Part shown: positions 1-8,890 of the stretch, piece after piece | How positions within the stretch are numbered: the stretch's first letter is position 1 | Layout of the letters: each line of letters opens with the position of its first letter | NCBI RefSeq assembly: GCF_014647595.1 | Contig: NZ_BMPM01000009.1 | Location: forward strand, 124,001-188,000 | Reading direction: 5' to 3' | Source of the DNA: Paenarthrobacter histidinolovorans | GTDB lineage: Bacteria; Actinomycetota; Actinomycetes; Actinomycetales; Micrococcaceae | DNA: 64,000 bases | Notes under the pieces: model-generated | The model's input: the letters and a program-made list of their open reading frames with translations, nothing else | Database searches by the model: none | Told to the model about the DNA's origin: nothing | Program-made: the position numbers and the translations under genes

Positions 1-247
1 GCGTGGCAGCAGTCCCGACACGGATGGTCCTGGTGGCCGAAGCAACCAATCCGGCAAGAATGTGCGGGGCCGACCCGGCGACGCCGGTGTTGAGGTGGTG
101 CTCGGCAAGCCAGTACCGCGAGTAGCCGGAAGCCTCGGCAACAGCGGCAAGGGCAAGGGTGCTGCGCAACGCCTCGCCGGGAGTCTGCCCCGCGGATACC
201 GGGCTCAGGTCGAGGACTGATAAAGGAGTAACTGAGGGCTTCGGCAT
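1..247 (-). CDS. LLM-class (luciferase-like) flavin oxidoreductase, N-terminal part
   Basis: Only the first 82 codons lie in the window; the gene continues off the left edge. The ATG at 245-247 opens a frame reading MPKPSVTPLSVLDLSPVSAG, followed by the segment YWLAEHHLN near residue 50 and ASATRTIRVGT near the edge. These are hallmarks of bacterial luciferase-like monooxygenases of the MsnO8 type: the first beta strand, the EHH motif, and the statement that the enzyme surveys scanned sites. Such proteins are predicted to use reduced flavin supplied in trans; the substrate cannot be told. It diverges from the lyase gene to the right. Confidence 0.85.
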   Translation of the reverse strand, partial: MPKPSVTPLSVLDLSPVSAGQTPGEALRSTLALAAVAEASGYSRYWLAEHHLNTGVAGSAPHILAGLVASATRTIRVGTAAT

Positions 248-608
248 GGAACGACCCTACGGAGCGCAATACCCCGGCCAAAGCCGATCCGTCACCGCGC
301 TCAACCGGGCTAAATCCAGCGAAATCCTGAGAAACGGACCGTCATGGAATCGGGGGCTGAGCGGATAGGACAACATACAAATCCGAACATTTCACACCGA
401 AGCCGAACAGTCATTTCCTGTCAAACCCTTGACCGGGTGGTTGAGGCGCTGGTAAACCTTGTTGGCGGAAAGCGTTTTCACGCATCGTTCACATCACTCA
501 TTATTCGCATCACTCATCGTTGTGCGGGGAGATTGTTTGAATGTTTGTGAAACGTTCCAATCCAGCGGTGGCGGACCCCCTGCCGCCCAGCATCAAAGGA
601 GATGTTCA
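248..608. promoter_or_regulatory. Divergent intergenic region with promoter and two LacI-type palindromes
   Basis: No gene is evident in these 361 bases. A weak sigma70-like promoter for the lyase is TTGACC at 429-434 with TAAACC at 453-458 (18-base spacer). Two palindromes resemble the LacI-family consensus with a central CG: GGAAAGCGTTTTCA at 467-480 and TGAAACGTTCCA at 548-559. Both lie between the presumed -10 and the start codon, a typical repressor position. The regulator itself is not adjacent. The shadow frames on both strands here have no recognisable domains. Confidence 0.45.
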
Positions 609-2642
609 TTGGCTCACCCTTCGAAGTGTTCCTATCGCAGTAACCATGGCCGCGCATGGAAAGCCGTTCCCCTGGCGGCCTCTGCTTCGCTTGCAGCGGC
701 CGCCCTTGCACTGACGGGCGTCCCGCTCGCTCAAGCAGCTCCCGCCCAACTCCCGCAATCAGCGCAAGCCGGCCTCTCCGGCGTCGTGCCCTCCGCCAAG
801 AAGCCCGCCGAGCTCCAGCGCCAGGTGGAGAACCTGGACCGCGCACCCGTGGCGGTCCTGACCGACCAGGGCGTCACCGTGAGCTGGCGCATGCTGGGCC
901 TGGACAAGGACAGCATCGGCTTCCAGGTCCTGCGCGACGGCAAAAACATCACGCCCGAACCGATCCGAAACTCCACCATGTTCGTGGATCCTGCAGGTAC
1001 AGCGCAGTCGAGCTACGTGATCAAAACCGTGGGCAACGGGCAGGGCCAGGACAAGCTGACTGAAGCCGTCACACCATTGGCGCAGAACTATCTGGCCATC
1101 AAGCTGGACAAGCCGGCCGATGGCGTGACGCCCGACGGCAAGCCGTACACCTACTCAGCCAACGACGCCACCGTGGCGGACCTCGACGGCGACGGCAAGT
1201 ATGAGGTCATCCAGACGTGGTCGCCATCCAATGCGAAGGACAACTCGCAGTCCGGTTACACGGGCAACGTCTACGTGGATGCCTACAAACTGGACGGAAC
1301 CAAGCTGTGGCGGATCGACCTGGGGCGCAACATCCGCGCCGGCGCACACTACACACAGGTCCTTGCATACGACTTCGACGGCGACGGCAAGGCTGAGGTC
1401 TCGTTCAAGACGGCGGACGGCACCACGGACGCGGCGGGAACGGTGATCGGCGACGCCAACGCCGACTACCGCAACAGTGCCGGCTACGTCCTGTCCGGCC
1501 CCGAGTTCCTCACCGTCTTCAAGGGCGAAACCGGAACGATCATGGATACCGTGGCTTACGAACCTGCCCGGGGTTCCGTTGCAGCCTGGGGAGACAATTA
1601 CGGCAACCGCGTGGACCGCTTCCTCGCCGCAGTGGCCTATCTCGACGGCGAACACCCGTCGTTGATGTTCAGCCGCGGCTACTACACACGCACGGTGCTG
1701 GTGACCTACGACCTCGTCAATGGGAAACTCGTGAAGCGCTGGACCTTCGATTCCAACCAGGCAGGGGAGGAGTACAAGGGGCAGGGCAACCACAATCTCT
1801 CCGTCGCCGACGTGGACCAGGACGGCAAGGATGAGTTCGTCTTCGGCTCGATGACCATTGACGACAATGGCCAGCCGCTCTACAACACCAAGCTCGGCCA
1901 CGGCGACGCGATCCACACCGGGGACCTCGACCCGTCCAGGCCCGGGCTGGAGACGTTTGCCGTCCACGAAAGCATGGGCCAAAGCGGGAACCGTGGAGCC
2001 ACCTTCCGGGATGCTGCCACTGGTGAAATTCTCTGGAGCATCCCTGCTGTCAAGGACACCGGCCGTGGCGCAGCGGGCGACATCGATCCCCGCTATGAAG
2101 GGGCCGAGGGCTGGGCTGTGGGTGGCTCAGCTGCTTGGGACTCGCCCGTTGGCCAGCTGAGGTCGGCCAAGGGTGAGCTGATCAGCGGGAACATTCCGGC
2201 CGCCAACTTCCTGGCGTGGTGGGACGGGGACCTGCTCCGCGAGATCGTTGACCACGATTACGATGCAACGGCCTCCCGTGGCGTCCCCACCATCAGCAAG
2301 TGGAACTGGGAGACCGAAACCAGCGACCGCCTCCTGACAGCTGAGGGTGCCCGCAGCAACAACACCACCAAGGGCAACCCGTCCATCCAAGCCGACATCC
2401 TGGGCGACTGGCGCGAGGAGATCGCCTGGCCGTCCACGGACAGCACCGAACTCCGGATCTACACCACCACGGCTCCCACCGAGGTTCGGCTGCGCACGCT
2501 GATGCATGACACCGTGTACCGCACGGCCGTTGCGCGCGAGAATGTGGCCTACAACCAGCCGCCGCACCCGAGCTTCTTCATTGGTGAGGGGATGCAGGCC
2601 CCGGCGGCGCCCGCCGTCGTCTACACCGGCGCCAAGAAGTAG
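609..2642 (+). CDS. Secreted rhamnogalacturonan lyase, polysaccharide lyase family 11
   Basis: Predicted to cleave the rhamnogalacturonan I backbone of pectin by beta-elimination outside the cell. After a signal peptide (hydrophobic run around residues 18-40 ending LAQAAPA) comes the family's N-terminal immunoglobulin-like domain. The eight-bladed propeller follows, carrying calcium-binding DLDGDGKYE, DFDGDGKAE and DVDQDGKDE motifs and the conserved segment YTGNVYVDAYKLDGTKLW. The length of 677 residues suits PL11 (YesW/YesX-like). I chose the TTG at 609 because AAAGGAG at 595-601 sits 7 bases upstream; an in-frame ATG at 459 lacks a site and would bury the signal peptide. The gene stands alone, ends in a strong terminator, and may be repressed through the LacI-type palindromes upstream. 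Confidence 0.9.
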   Translation: MAHPSKCSYRSNHGRAWKAVPLAASASLAAAALALTGVPLAQAAPAQLPQSAQAGLSGVVPSAKKPAELQRQVENLDRAPVAVLTDQGVTVSWRMLGLDKDSIGFQVLRDGKNITPEPIRNSTMFVDPAGTAQSSYVIKTVGNGQGQDKLTEAVTPLAQNYLAIKLDKPADGVTPDGKPYTYSANDATVADLDGDGKYEVIQTWSPSNAKDNSQSGYTGNVYVDAYKLDGTKLWRIDLGRNIRAGAHYTQVLAYDFDGDGKAEVSFKTADGTTDAAGTVIGDANADYRNSAGYVLSGPEFLTVFKGETGTIMDTVAYEPARGSVAAWGDNYGNRVDRFLAAVAYLDGEHPSLMFSRGYYTRTVLVTYDLVNGKLVKRWTFDSNQAGEEYKGQGNHNLSVADVDQDGKDEFVFGSMTIDDNGQPLYNTKLGHGDAIHTGDLDPSRPGLETFAVHESMGQSGNRGATFRDAATGEILWSIPAVKDTGRGAAGDIDPRYEGAEGWAVGGSAAWDSPVGQLRSAKGELISGNIPAANFLAWWDGDLLREIVDHDYDATASRGVPTISKWNWETETSDRLLTAEGARSNNTTKGNPSIQADILGDWREEIAWPSTDSTELRIYTTTAPTEVRLRTLMHDTVYRTAVARENVAYNQPPHPSFFIGEGMQAPAAPAVVYTGAKK

Positions 2643-2654
2643 CAGCCGTAGGAA

Positions 2655-2694
2655 ACATAAGAGCCGTCCGGGTGGTCCCGGGCGGCTCTTATGT
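2655..2694. terminator. Bidirectional terminator hairpin
   Basis: Two 18-base arms (2655-2672 and 2677-2694) pair with a single G-T wobble around a 4-base loop. It lies between the convergent lyase and SRPBCC genes and so can serve both. Confidence 0.85.
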
Positions 2695-2711
2695 CTGGTC
2701 AGCTGCAGGGG

Positions 2712-3374
2712 CTACCTTTGGCCGGGGAGCCCGCCCAATGGTGGGATGAAGCCCGGCCCTCGGCCCTCATCGTCCTTCCGTTCCGCTGCGCTGCGGGTGT
2801 CGCTGTCAGCGGTCTCATCCGAGTCGCCCTCGAGGTCCACCAAGCCGTTGGTTTGGTCGAACACGTGCGTTGCGGGATCAATCACGGGCGTTGAGTCCGG
2901 GGCGGCAGCGGCTCCCGTAAAAGCGGCGGTACCGGATGCCGGCATCCCGGCTTCGGGTGCTTGCTTTTCGATGTACTCCTTGAATTTCTTCAAGTCTGAC
3001 TCAGCCTGCCTTTCAACAATGTGCAACTTGTCCCCCAGGAATTCCAGGACTCCGTGAGGTTCGTATTCCAAGGACAGGTGCAGGGACGTCTGACTGGGGC
3101 CGGCTTCCTTGAACTCCACCCAGCCCGCGTTCTTGACACCTTCGACGGCGGCCCACGCCACTGCCCGGTCAACGTCCTGCTGGACAATCCTGGCTTCCCA
3201 CGTGCGGTGGACGCCTGCGATCTCGGCCACCCATTCAAGGCGGTCGTCGCCGAGCCGCGTCACCCGCTGCACGCCGCCCATGAAGTGCGGGAATTCCTCG
3301 AACCGTGTCCATTGGCTGTAGGCCGTACTGATCGGAACGTTGACCATGATTGTCTTGTTCACTTTCGTGGTCAC
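2712..3374 (-). CDS. SRPBCC-fold (cyclase/dehydrase-like) protein
   Basis: A 220-residue soluble protein. Residues 1-145 match the polyketide cyclase/dehydrase (START-like) pattern: N-terminal MVNVPISTAYSQWTRFEEFPHFM, then GVHRTWEARI and a C-terminal helix (ESDLKKFKEYIE). This fold makes a hydrophobic cavity; bacterial members of this subgroup have no established substrate. The last 70 residues are acidic, low-complexity and probably disordered, ending in a Gly/Pro-rich tail. There is no signal peptide or membrane segment. It stands alone, convergent with the rhamnogalacturonan lyase. Confidence 0.8.
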   Translation of the reverse strand: MTTKVNKTIMVNVPISTAYSQWTRFEEFPHFMGGVQRVTRLGDDRLEWVAEIAGVHRTWEARIVQQDVDRAVAWAAVEGVKNAGWVEFKEAGPSQTSLHLSLEYEPHGVLEFLGDKLHIVERQAESDLKKFKEYIEKQAPEAGMPASGTAAFTGAAAAPDSTPVIDPATHVFDQTNGLVDLEGDSDETADSDTRSAAERKDDEGRGPGFIPPLGGLPGQR

Positions 3375-3474
3375 TGTGTCCTCCTCCTGCTCAATCCGGT
3401 ATTGATCAGCATGCTTACATTATCGGGCTTTTCGGAAGGGAAGACCAGGCCTTACTGCCGTCGGGGACGCGGCG

Positions 3475-4725
3475 CTAGGAGATTACCCGGCCGTTCTGGA
3501 TCAGGTACTCGAGGTGTTCGGAAATATCGGCAAGCACGGAGATATCGGCCACCGGATCCGCGTCCAGGACCAGCATGTCCGCGTCGGCGCCGGGCGCGAC
3601 CACGCCCAGTTCACCTTCGCGCTCAAGCAGCAGCGCCGCCGTCGTGGTGGCTGAACGGATGGCGTCGATGGCGGGCTGGACCTTGCCCAACAGCCTGAAC
3701 TGTTCGTTCTGGTGGCGGTGCATGCCGCCCAGAAGGTCGGATCCGAAGGCCATTTTCACGCCCGCTTGGTGGGCCCGGGAAATGGCTTCGAGTCCGCTGG
3801 TGAGCACGGAGTCCACTTTGGCCCACATTTCTTCGGTAAGTCCGAACTCCTTGCCCTCTTCCTTCAAAGCCCAGTAGGTCACAAGCGTGGGAACCAGGAA
3901 GGCATCCTTCTCCAGGAAGAGCCGCAGGCTTTCGTCGTCCAGGAGGTTGCCGTGTTCAATCGAACGTACGCCGGCTTCCAGCGCGCGGTTGATGGCCCGC
4001 GCTGTGTAGGCGTGGGCCGCGACATAGCGGTTGGCGGCCTCCGCTTCTTCCACTGCTGCGCGCATTTCCTCCATGGAATACTGCGTCGAGTCGATGCGGT
4101 CGGTGGGGGAGGAGACGCCGCCGGACGCCATGATCTTGATGTGGTGGGCGCCCTTGCGGATTTCGTCGCGGGCGGCGGCCCGGACTGCGTCAACGCCGTC
4201 CGCTACGCGTCCGATGCCACAGCATCCGCGGCCGTTGGGGTCGTGGTCTTCGCCGGGCAAGCGCATGTCGCCGTGACCGCCGGTCTGGCTCAACGCATGG
4301 CCGCAGAAGTGGATCTTCGGGCCTTCCAGCAGCCCCTCCTCCTGCGCCTGGGCCAACCCAAAATCCGCTCCGGACAGATCGCGCACAGTAGTAAATCCGC
4401 GCCGCAGCATCTCTCCCATGATCCTCGCCGTCTGCGCGTAGACGTACGACGCCGGTGTGTAGGTCAGTGACCTGAAGTCGGCGCTCGATGCCACCACGTG
4501 TACGTGGGCATCGATGAGGCCCGGGATGACGAACTTCCCGGTGCCGTCAATGACCCGGGCGCCGTCAATGACCCGGGCGCCGGAAGGCGCCTCGGCATCC
4601 GGTCCCACACTGCTGATCTTTCCATCAACGCTCACGACGTCGGCAGTCGAGTAAGTGCCTGCGTCAACGTCCAGGACGCTTGCGTTGCGGATGACGAGGG
4701 CCGTGGTTTCAAGGGTGGTGCTCAT
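3475..4725 (-). CDS. Metal-dependent amidohydrolase (imidazolonepropionase/prolidase-like)
   Basis: A 416-residue TIM-barrel hydrolase. The metal-binding HxH is in IDAHVHV (His74, His76) after a small beta-sandwich domain; RDLSGADFG, HAYTARAINRALEAGVRSIEHG and FGSDLLGG supply the other expected metal and active-site positions. Relatives hydrolyse cyclic amides or Xaa-Pro/Arg dipeptides, so the substrate is open. The ATG at 4725 starts one base after the stop of the GAF gene, showing translational coupling. Residues 50-61 contain a duplicated ARVIDG produced by an 18-bp tandem repeat at 4543-4578, just before the metal site. Third gene of an operon with the GAF and MFS genes. Confidence 0.85.
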   Translation of the reverse strand: MSTTLETTALVIRNASVLDVDAGTYSTADVVSVDGKISSVGPDAEAPSGARVIDGARVIDGTGKFVIPGLIDAHVHVVASSADFRSLTYTPASYVYAQTARIMGEMLRRGFTTVRDLSGADFGLAQAQEEGLLEGPKIHFCGHALSQTGGHGDMRLPGEDHDPNGRGCCGIGRVADGVDAVRAAARDEIRKGAHHIKIMASGGVSSPTDRIDSTQYSMEEMRAAVEEAEAANRYVAAHAYTARAINRALEAGVRSIEHGNLLDDESLRLFLEKDAFLVPTLVTYWALKEEGKEFGLTEEMWAKVDSVLTSGLEAISRAHQAGVKMAFGSDLLGGMHRHQNEQFRLLGKVQPAIDAIRSATTTAALLLEREGELGVVAPGADADMLVLDADPVADISVLADISEHLEYLIQNGRVIS

Positions 4726-4726
4726 G

Positions 4727-5245
4727 CTAAACGGTGTCCTTCCCGGGGACTGCAGGGACTTCGGGTGCTTCGGGTACTTCGGTGGGATGGGCTTCAAAGG
4801 CTTGGACCAGCGCGGGCAGGTTCGCGTTGATGACCTCGACGGCGGTGGCCACACTTTGCTTCGTGTACTTGCCTTCCGCGTCAAGGAGCGCCAGGACGCC
4901 AACAACGGTGCTGTGGGGGTCCAGGACCGGCACGTTGATCACGGCTCCGCAGCCGAGTTGCTGGATAAGCTCGGAATCCGTAAAGACTTCGCGGAGTGCT
5001 GCCAGGTCGGGGGCCAGGAACGGCTTCTTGTCTTCGATGACCGTTCCAAGCCAGCCGGGGGATATCTCAACGGTCTTCTCTCCGCCAACCGGGTATTGCG
5101 TGGGATGGCTGGTGAACAGTCGTTTCAGTCCGGAACGTTGGGGGATCCACTGCAGTGCGGTGAAGAGGACAACTCCCGGATCCTGCTGCAGGGAGGTGAA
5201 GGCCTGCTGGAAAGTGCTGTCAGTGTTCAGGGTGTTTCCGCTCAT
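4727..5245 (-). CDS. GAF-domain protein
   Basis: A 172-residue protein made of one GAF-like domain (about residues 10-150, with WLGTVIEDKKPFLAPDL and GCGAVINVPVLDPHSTVVGVLALLD). GAF domains bind small ligands, but no output domain is attached, so it could be a ligand sensor, a catalytic offshoot or a structural partner. The C-terminal tail is Pro/Glu-rich. Its ATG overlaps the stop of the upstream MFS gene by four bases, and the amidohydrolase follows after one base, so the three products are probably made together and act on one compound. Confidence 0.8.
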   Translation of the reverse strand: MSGNTLNTDSTFQQAFTSLQQDPGVVLFTALQWIPQRSGLKRLFTSHPTQYPVGGEKTVEISPGWLGTVIEDKKPFLAPDLAALREVFTDSELIQQLGCGAVINVPVLDPHSTVVGVLALLDAEGKYTKQSVATAVEVINANLPALVQAFEAHPTEVPEAPEVPAVPGKDTV

Positions 5246-6636
5246 TTGCTCACTGCTCCTGCCGCTGCCGGGTCATGTTCGGCGCGGGCGTTGATGTCCT
5301 CAAGCGACTTGCCCGCAGTGGAGGCGCCGAAGATCACGACGCCAAGGACGCCGATGGTCAGCACCACCGTGGTCATGGTGAACACCCCGCCGAAACCGAG
5401 GGAGGCGGCGAAGATTCCGATGATGGATGGGGCCAGGATGCTGCCGACGCGGCCTACGGCACTGGCAAGGCCAACGCCCGTGGCGCGCATCCAGGTGGGG
5501 AAAAGCTCCGGCGTGTAGGCGTAAACACCTGCGTAGGTGCCGTTCAGGAAGAAGGACAACGTTGCGGCAGCCACCAGAATCATGCCGGAATCGTTGGACT
5601 GGCTCAGCCAGAAAGCGCTGATGGCCGATCCCGCCAGGTAAAGGGCGATGGTGTTCTTGCGGTCAATACGGTCACACAGCCAGGCGGCCGAGAAGTAGCC
5701 GGGAATCTGTGCCAGGTAGATGAGGATGGAGAATTCGAAGCTCTTGGTGACTGTAATGCCACGGCCTACCAGCAAGGTGGGGATCCAGGAGAAGAAGCCG
5801 TAGTACGAGAATGTGATGACGAACCAGATCAACCAGATGACGGCGGTCCGGCGGCGCATTGCCTTGGACCACATGAACTTCAGGGCATTCCAGACACTGA
5901 TCTTTTGCTCATGCTTGGTGATCTCTTCTTCCGCGGACGGCAAGGGGGCCAGGGGCTTCCCGGTCGCTTTCACGACGCTCTGCTCAAATCGATCCACCAC
6001 TGCGGTTGCCTCGGCGATGCGCCCGCGGCTGATGAGGAAGCGTGGGGATTCGGGCAGTCCGCGACGCCACCACAGCAGGAGGAGGATGGGAATGGCGGTG
6101 ATGACCTGCGCCCAGCGCCAGCCGTCCTCGCCCATCGGAACCACGAATCGGCCGATCAGTGCCGCAGCCACGAAACCAAAGGAGAAGAAGCCGGCCAGGG
6201 TTCCAATGAACCAACCGCGGCGTTTCGGCGGAATGAACTCGGAGAGGAAGGGGGCGATGATCACGCTTTCGGCGCCGGCGCCCAATCCTGCAAAGATCCG
6301 TGCAATCAGGAAGACTTCGAAGTTGGGGGCCATGGCGGCGATTATCGACATGAGGCAGTAGAAGGCGAGAGCCCACAGCATGACCTTCTTGCGGCCGAAG
6401 CGGTCACCCATCCAACCGGCCAGGATTGCGCCGAAGAAGAAGCCGAACGGGGCCGCGGAGCCAACCAATCCGAGGCTGGCGGTGCTGAGGCCCCACAGTT
6501 CCTGGATGCGCGGGAGCAGGAACGCGACCACTGCACCGTCCATGCCGTCGAATGAGTAGCCGAGGCCTCCGATGAGGAGAAGCTTGTAGTGTGGTCGACT
6601 GAGAGCCAGACGATCCAGGCGTGCTGTGAGAGACAT
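5242..6636 (-). CDS. MFS transporter, aromatic-acid/sugar porter type
   Basis: A 464-residue, twelve-helix carrier. The MFS signature GWMGDRFGRKKVM lies between helices 2 and 3, with a matching CDRIDRKN between helices 8 and 9; a long charged cytoplasmic loop near the middle separates the two halves. It is most like aromatic acid:H+ symporters and related metabolite uptake carriers, so it probably imports the substrate of the downstream amidohydrolase. I took the ATG at 6636, which has AGGAA about 6 bases upstream; a TTG five codons earlier is possible. It is divergent from the RpiR regulator 108 bases away. Confidence 0.85.
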   Translation of the reverse strand: MSLTARLDRLALSRPHYKLLLIGGLGYSFDGMDGAVVAFLLPRIQELWGLSTASLGLVGSAAPFGFFFGAILAGWMGDRFGRKKVMLWALAFYCLMSIIAAMAPNFEVFLIARIFAGLGAGAESVIIAPFLSEFIPPKRRGWFIGTLAGFFSFGFVAAALIGRFVVPMGEDGWRWAQVITAIPILLLLWWRRGLPESPRFLISRGRIAEATAVVDRFEQSVVKATGKPLAPLPSAEEEITKHEQKISVWNALKFMWSKAMRRRTAVIWLIWFVITFSYYGFFSWIPTLLVGRGITVTKSFEFSILIYLAQIPGYFSAAWLCDRIDRKNTIALYLAGSAISAFWLSQSNDSGMILVAAATLSFFLNGTYAGVYAYTPELFPTWMRATGVGLASAVGRVGSILAPSIIGIFAASLGFGGVFTMTTVVLTIGVLGVVIFGASTAGKSLEDINARAEHDPAAAGAVSK

Positions 6637-6744
6637 GGTGATTCCTGCCAAAGTGGGCCAAGTTGTACATTTTTAGGAATATGCACGGATCTGTGCAGAA
6701 GTGATGTATCGAAGTTACGGCCAAAGTGTGAGGTAGGTCAATAG

Positions 6745-7623
6745 GTGGAAGAAGATTTCGACTCGTCAACGTTGACCGAGTGGCTGGACAGCCGTGTCCA
6801 GGGGCGGAAGCTCGCTGCGCGCCAACTGCAGGTCATTGGCATCCTCCGATCCCAGCCGCGGCTTGCGTCCTACGGTTCGGTCAGTGACATCGCCGGGGCT
6901 GCCGCGTCGAACGCCTCCACAGTGACCAGAACCGCACAGACACTGGGATTCAAGGGGTGGGCAGACTTTCAATTTGAGCTGCGCTCACGGTTCCTGGCGT
7001 CCCTCAGCGCAGTGGAAGTTGCCGCCGAGCACAATGGCCACATCAACAGTCCGGCACAGGCAGCAGTGTCCACGGACCGGGCCAATTTGGCCCACTTTGA
7101 GCGAACCCTGGATGCCAACACCCTTCATGACATTGCGCAGGCGATTGCGGGTGCAAGGCAAACATTCATCGTTGCAGCAGGCAGTTACGCGATCCCGGGC
7201 AAGGCGTTGGAGCACAACGCCATCATCGCCGGCTACAACGTCCGGCTCCTCGACGCCGACGTCGCCGCCCTGACCAACGCCATTGCACGGCTTGGTGCAG
7301 AAGACCTCGTCATTGCGATCAGCCTCTGGAGGGTCTACGACAGCACCATGCGTGCGGTCGAGATCGCGCACAACCTTGGCACCCCCATCGCCTCCATCAC
7401 GGACAGCGCAGGATCACCAGTGGCCGTGCATGCTGACCACCGGATCGTGGTGCCCACAGAAGGCGCGGGCTTCTTCCCCTCCCTTACAGGTGCCGTGTCC
7501 GCGGTCCAGGCGATCGCCGTCGAACTCGCTTCCCTGGACCGTGAGCGGTCCAACCAGAACATCGCAGCTTCGGAGCGGACCTGGGACCAGATGCGGATCA
7601 TGCATCCACGGTCCAGCTCCTAG
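6745..7623 (+). CDS. MurR/RpiR-family transcriptional regulator
   Basis: 292 residues starting at GTG. Residues 1-85 form the RpiR helix-turn-helix (YGSVSDIAGAAASNASTVTRTAQTLGFKGWADFQ), and residues 110-260 a SIS domain (AGARQTFIVAAGSYAIPGKALEHNAII, VIAISLWRVYDS), which in this family binds phosphosugars or similar effectors. Being divergent from the MFS-GAF-amidohydrolase operon, it is the obvious local regulator. The usual SIS serine-rich phosphosugar loop is weakly kept, so the effector may not be a sugar phosphate. A strong GC hairpin follows the stop. Confidence 0.85.
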   Translation: MEEDFDSSTLTEWLDSRVQGRKLAARQLQVIGILRSQPRLASYGSVSDIAGAAASNASTVTRTAQTLGFKGWADFQFELRSRFLASLSAVEVAAEHNGHINSPAQAAVSTDRANLAHFERTLDANTLHDIAQAIAGARQTFIVAAGSYAIPGKALEHNAIIAGYNVRLLDADVAALTNAIARLGAEDLVIAISLWRVYDSTMRAVEIAHNLGTPIASITDSAGSPVAVHADHRIVVPTEGAGFFPSLTGAVSAVQAIAVELASLDRERSNQNIAASERTWDQMRIMHPRSSS

Positions 7624-7648
7624 CCAAGCCGTTTCCCAGCAAAAAGAT

Positions 7649-7684
7649 GACGACGACGGCGGGTGCCTCCCGTCGTCGTCGTCG
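7649..7684 (+). terminator. GC-rich hairpin after the RpiR gene
   Basis: Arms GACGACGACGGCGGG and CCCGTCGTCGTCGTC pair with one G-T wobble around a 5-base loop, between the RpiR stop and the adenylate kinase gene. There is no downstream T run. Confidence 0.6.
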
Positions 7685-7725
7685 TATGGTTAAGTCCCGG
7701 CCGCCTCTCGAAACGGACCAGTGTC

Positions 7726-8304
7726 ATGGCGCGACTGATCATCATGGGCCCTCCGGGTTCCGGCAAAGGCACGCAAGCCGAGCACCTTGCGCGGCATTTC
7801 GGGATTCCCGCCATCTCCACGGGGGATCTGTTCCGCGCCCACGTCCGGGACAAAACAGAACTGGGGCTTGAAGCCGGCGGGTTCATGGACCGGGGTGAGT
7901 TCGTGCCGGACCACGTCACCTCGGACATGCTCAAGCAGCGCATGGAGGAACCCGATGCTGCCGACGGTTTCCTGTTGGATGGGTACCCCCGGACGGTCAT
8001 TCAGATCGGCGCCCTGGACGAGATGCTTGCAACCCGTGGCCAGCAGTTGGAAGTAGTACTTGCACTCACGGCCTCGGACAGCGAGCTGCTGGCCCGGATG
8101 CTCCGCCGTGCTCACGAGCAGGGCCGCAGCGATGATACCGAAGCTGTGATCCAACGTCGGTTGGAGCTGTACCGGGAAGAAACCCAGCCGGTTCTGACGG
8201 CGTACACGAAGCGCGGGATTCTGTTGACCGTGGAGGGGACCGGTGAGCGGGAGACCATTACGCAGGCTGCAATTGCCGCCGTCGAAAGGGCGCTGTTGGC
8301 TTAA
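7726..8304 (+). CDS. adk: Adenylate kinase, short LID form
   Basis: 192 residues. The P-loop GPPGSGKGT is at residues 8-16, followed by ISTGDLFR (AMP binding), GFLLDGYPRT and RR-x-E-x-YREET. It interconverts ATP + AMP with two ADP in the cytoplasm. The LID is the short, zinc-free type common in actinobacteria. The usual actinobacterial adk sits between secY and map in the ribosomal region; here it is alone, 42 bases after a hairpin, so it is probably a second copy. ATG at 7726 was chosen because the alignment of the family begins at MARLIIMGPPG; upstream in-frame codons are low quality. Confidence 0.88.
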   Translation: MARLIIMGPPGSGKGTQAEHLARHFGIPAISTGDLFRAHVRDKTELGLEAGGFMDRGEFVPDHVTSDMLKQRMEEPDAADGFLLDGYPRTVIQIGALDEMLATRGQQLEVVLALTASDSELLARMLRRAHEQGRSDDTEAVIQRRLELYREETQPVLTAYTKRGILLTVEGTGERETITQAAIAAVERALLA

Positions 8305-8315
8305 CCTGGCGGTGC

Positions 8316-8888
8316 TCAGCCGCCATGCTTGGAATGCTCACCCAGACGGTGCCATGACCGGTTGTGGTAGACCAGGGCGTCGCCGGGTTCGCCCGGTTGG
8401 ACGTCACGCATCACGCGGGACTCCAGGGCGTGAACGGCGATGATTGTGGACGTCCCAACCTCCATGCGATTGATGACGGCGCAGCGCACCCAGGCCCGGA
8501 CGTCGTCATAAACCGCTTCGCCGGTTGCGAGTCTCGACCAGGGGTGGGTCTGGTCGAAGCGGTCGGCGCCGGGGGTCGCTCCAAGCTTCGCCAAGTCGAC
8601 GTCGTGCGAGTCCAGCAGGTGCACCACGACGGTTTCGGCGCGTGAAAGCACCTTGGACGCAGAGGACAGTGCCGAGACCGAGAAAATCAGCAACGGAGGT
8701 TCCGCGCTCACTGACACGACCGACGATACCGTCAGCGCCACCGGTCCTTCGCCGGCATCAGCCGTGATGACGGCGACACCTCCCGGGTGGCCACGGAACA
8801 GTGCTTTGAATTCGTCGGCCGAGAGAGAGGACGGGAAGCTTTGCTTCGGGGCCTCGAGCCAGGTTTCCGTGGGGTAAGCGTGAAACAT
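8316..8888 (-). CDS. Flavin reductase-domain protein
   Basis: 190 residues with the FMN-binding split-barrel fold of flavin reductases: FRGHPGGVAVITAD, ALTVSSVVSVSAEPPLLIFSVS, and VVVHLLDSHDVDLA, ending in RSWHRLG. Such proteins reduce FMN or FAD with NAD(P)H for an oxygen-using partner. It starts 2 bases after the stop of mesD and is third in the mesX-mesD operon; the oxygen dependence reported for the MesD/MesX reaction makes a flavin partner plausible, but this link is inference from position. Confidence 0.8.
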   Translation of the reverse strand: MFHAYPTETWLEAPKQSFPSSLSADEFKALFRGHPGGVAVITADAGEGPVALTVSSVVSVSAEPPLLIFSVSALSSASKVLSRAETVVVHLLDSHDVDLAKLGATPGADRFDQTHPWSRLATGEAVYDDVRAWVRCAVINRMEVGTSTIIAVHALESRVMRDVQPGEPGDALVYHNRSWHRLGEHSKHGG

Positions 8889-8890
8889 GG

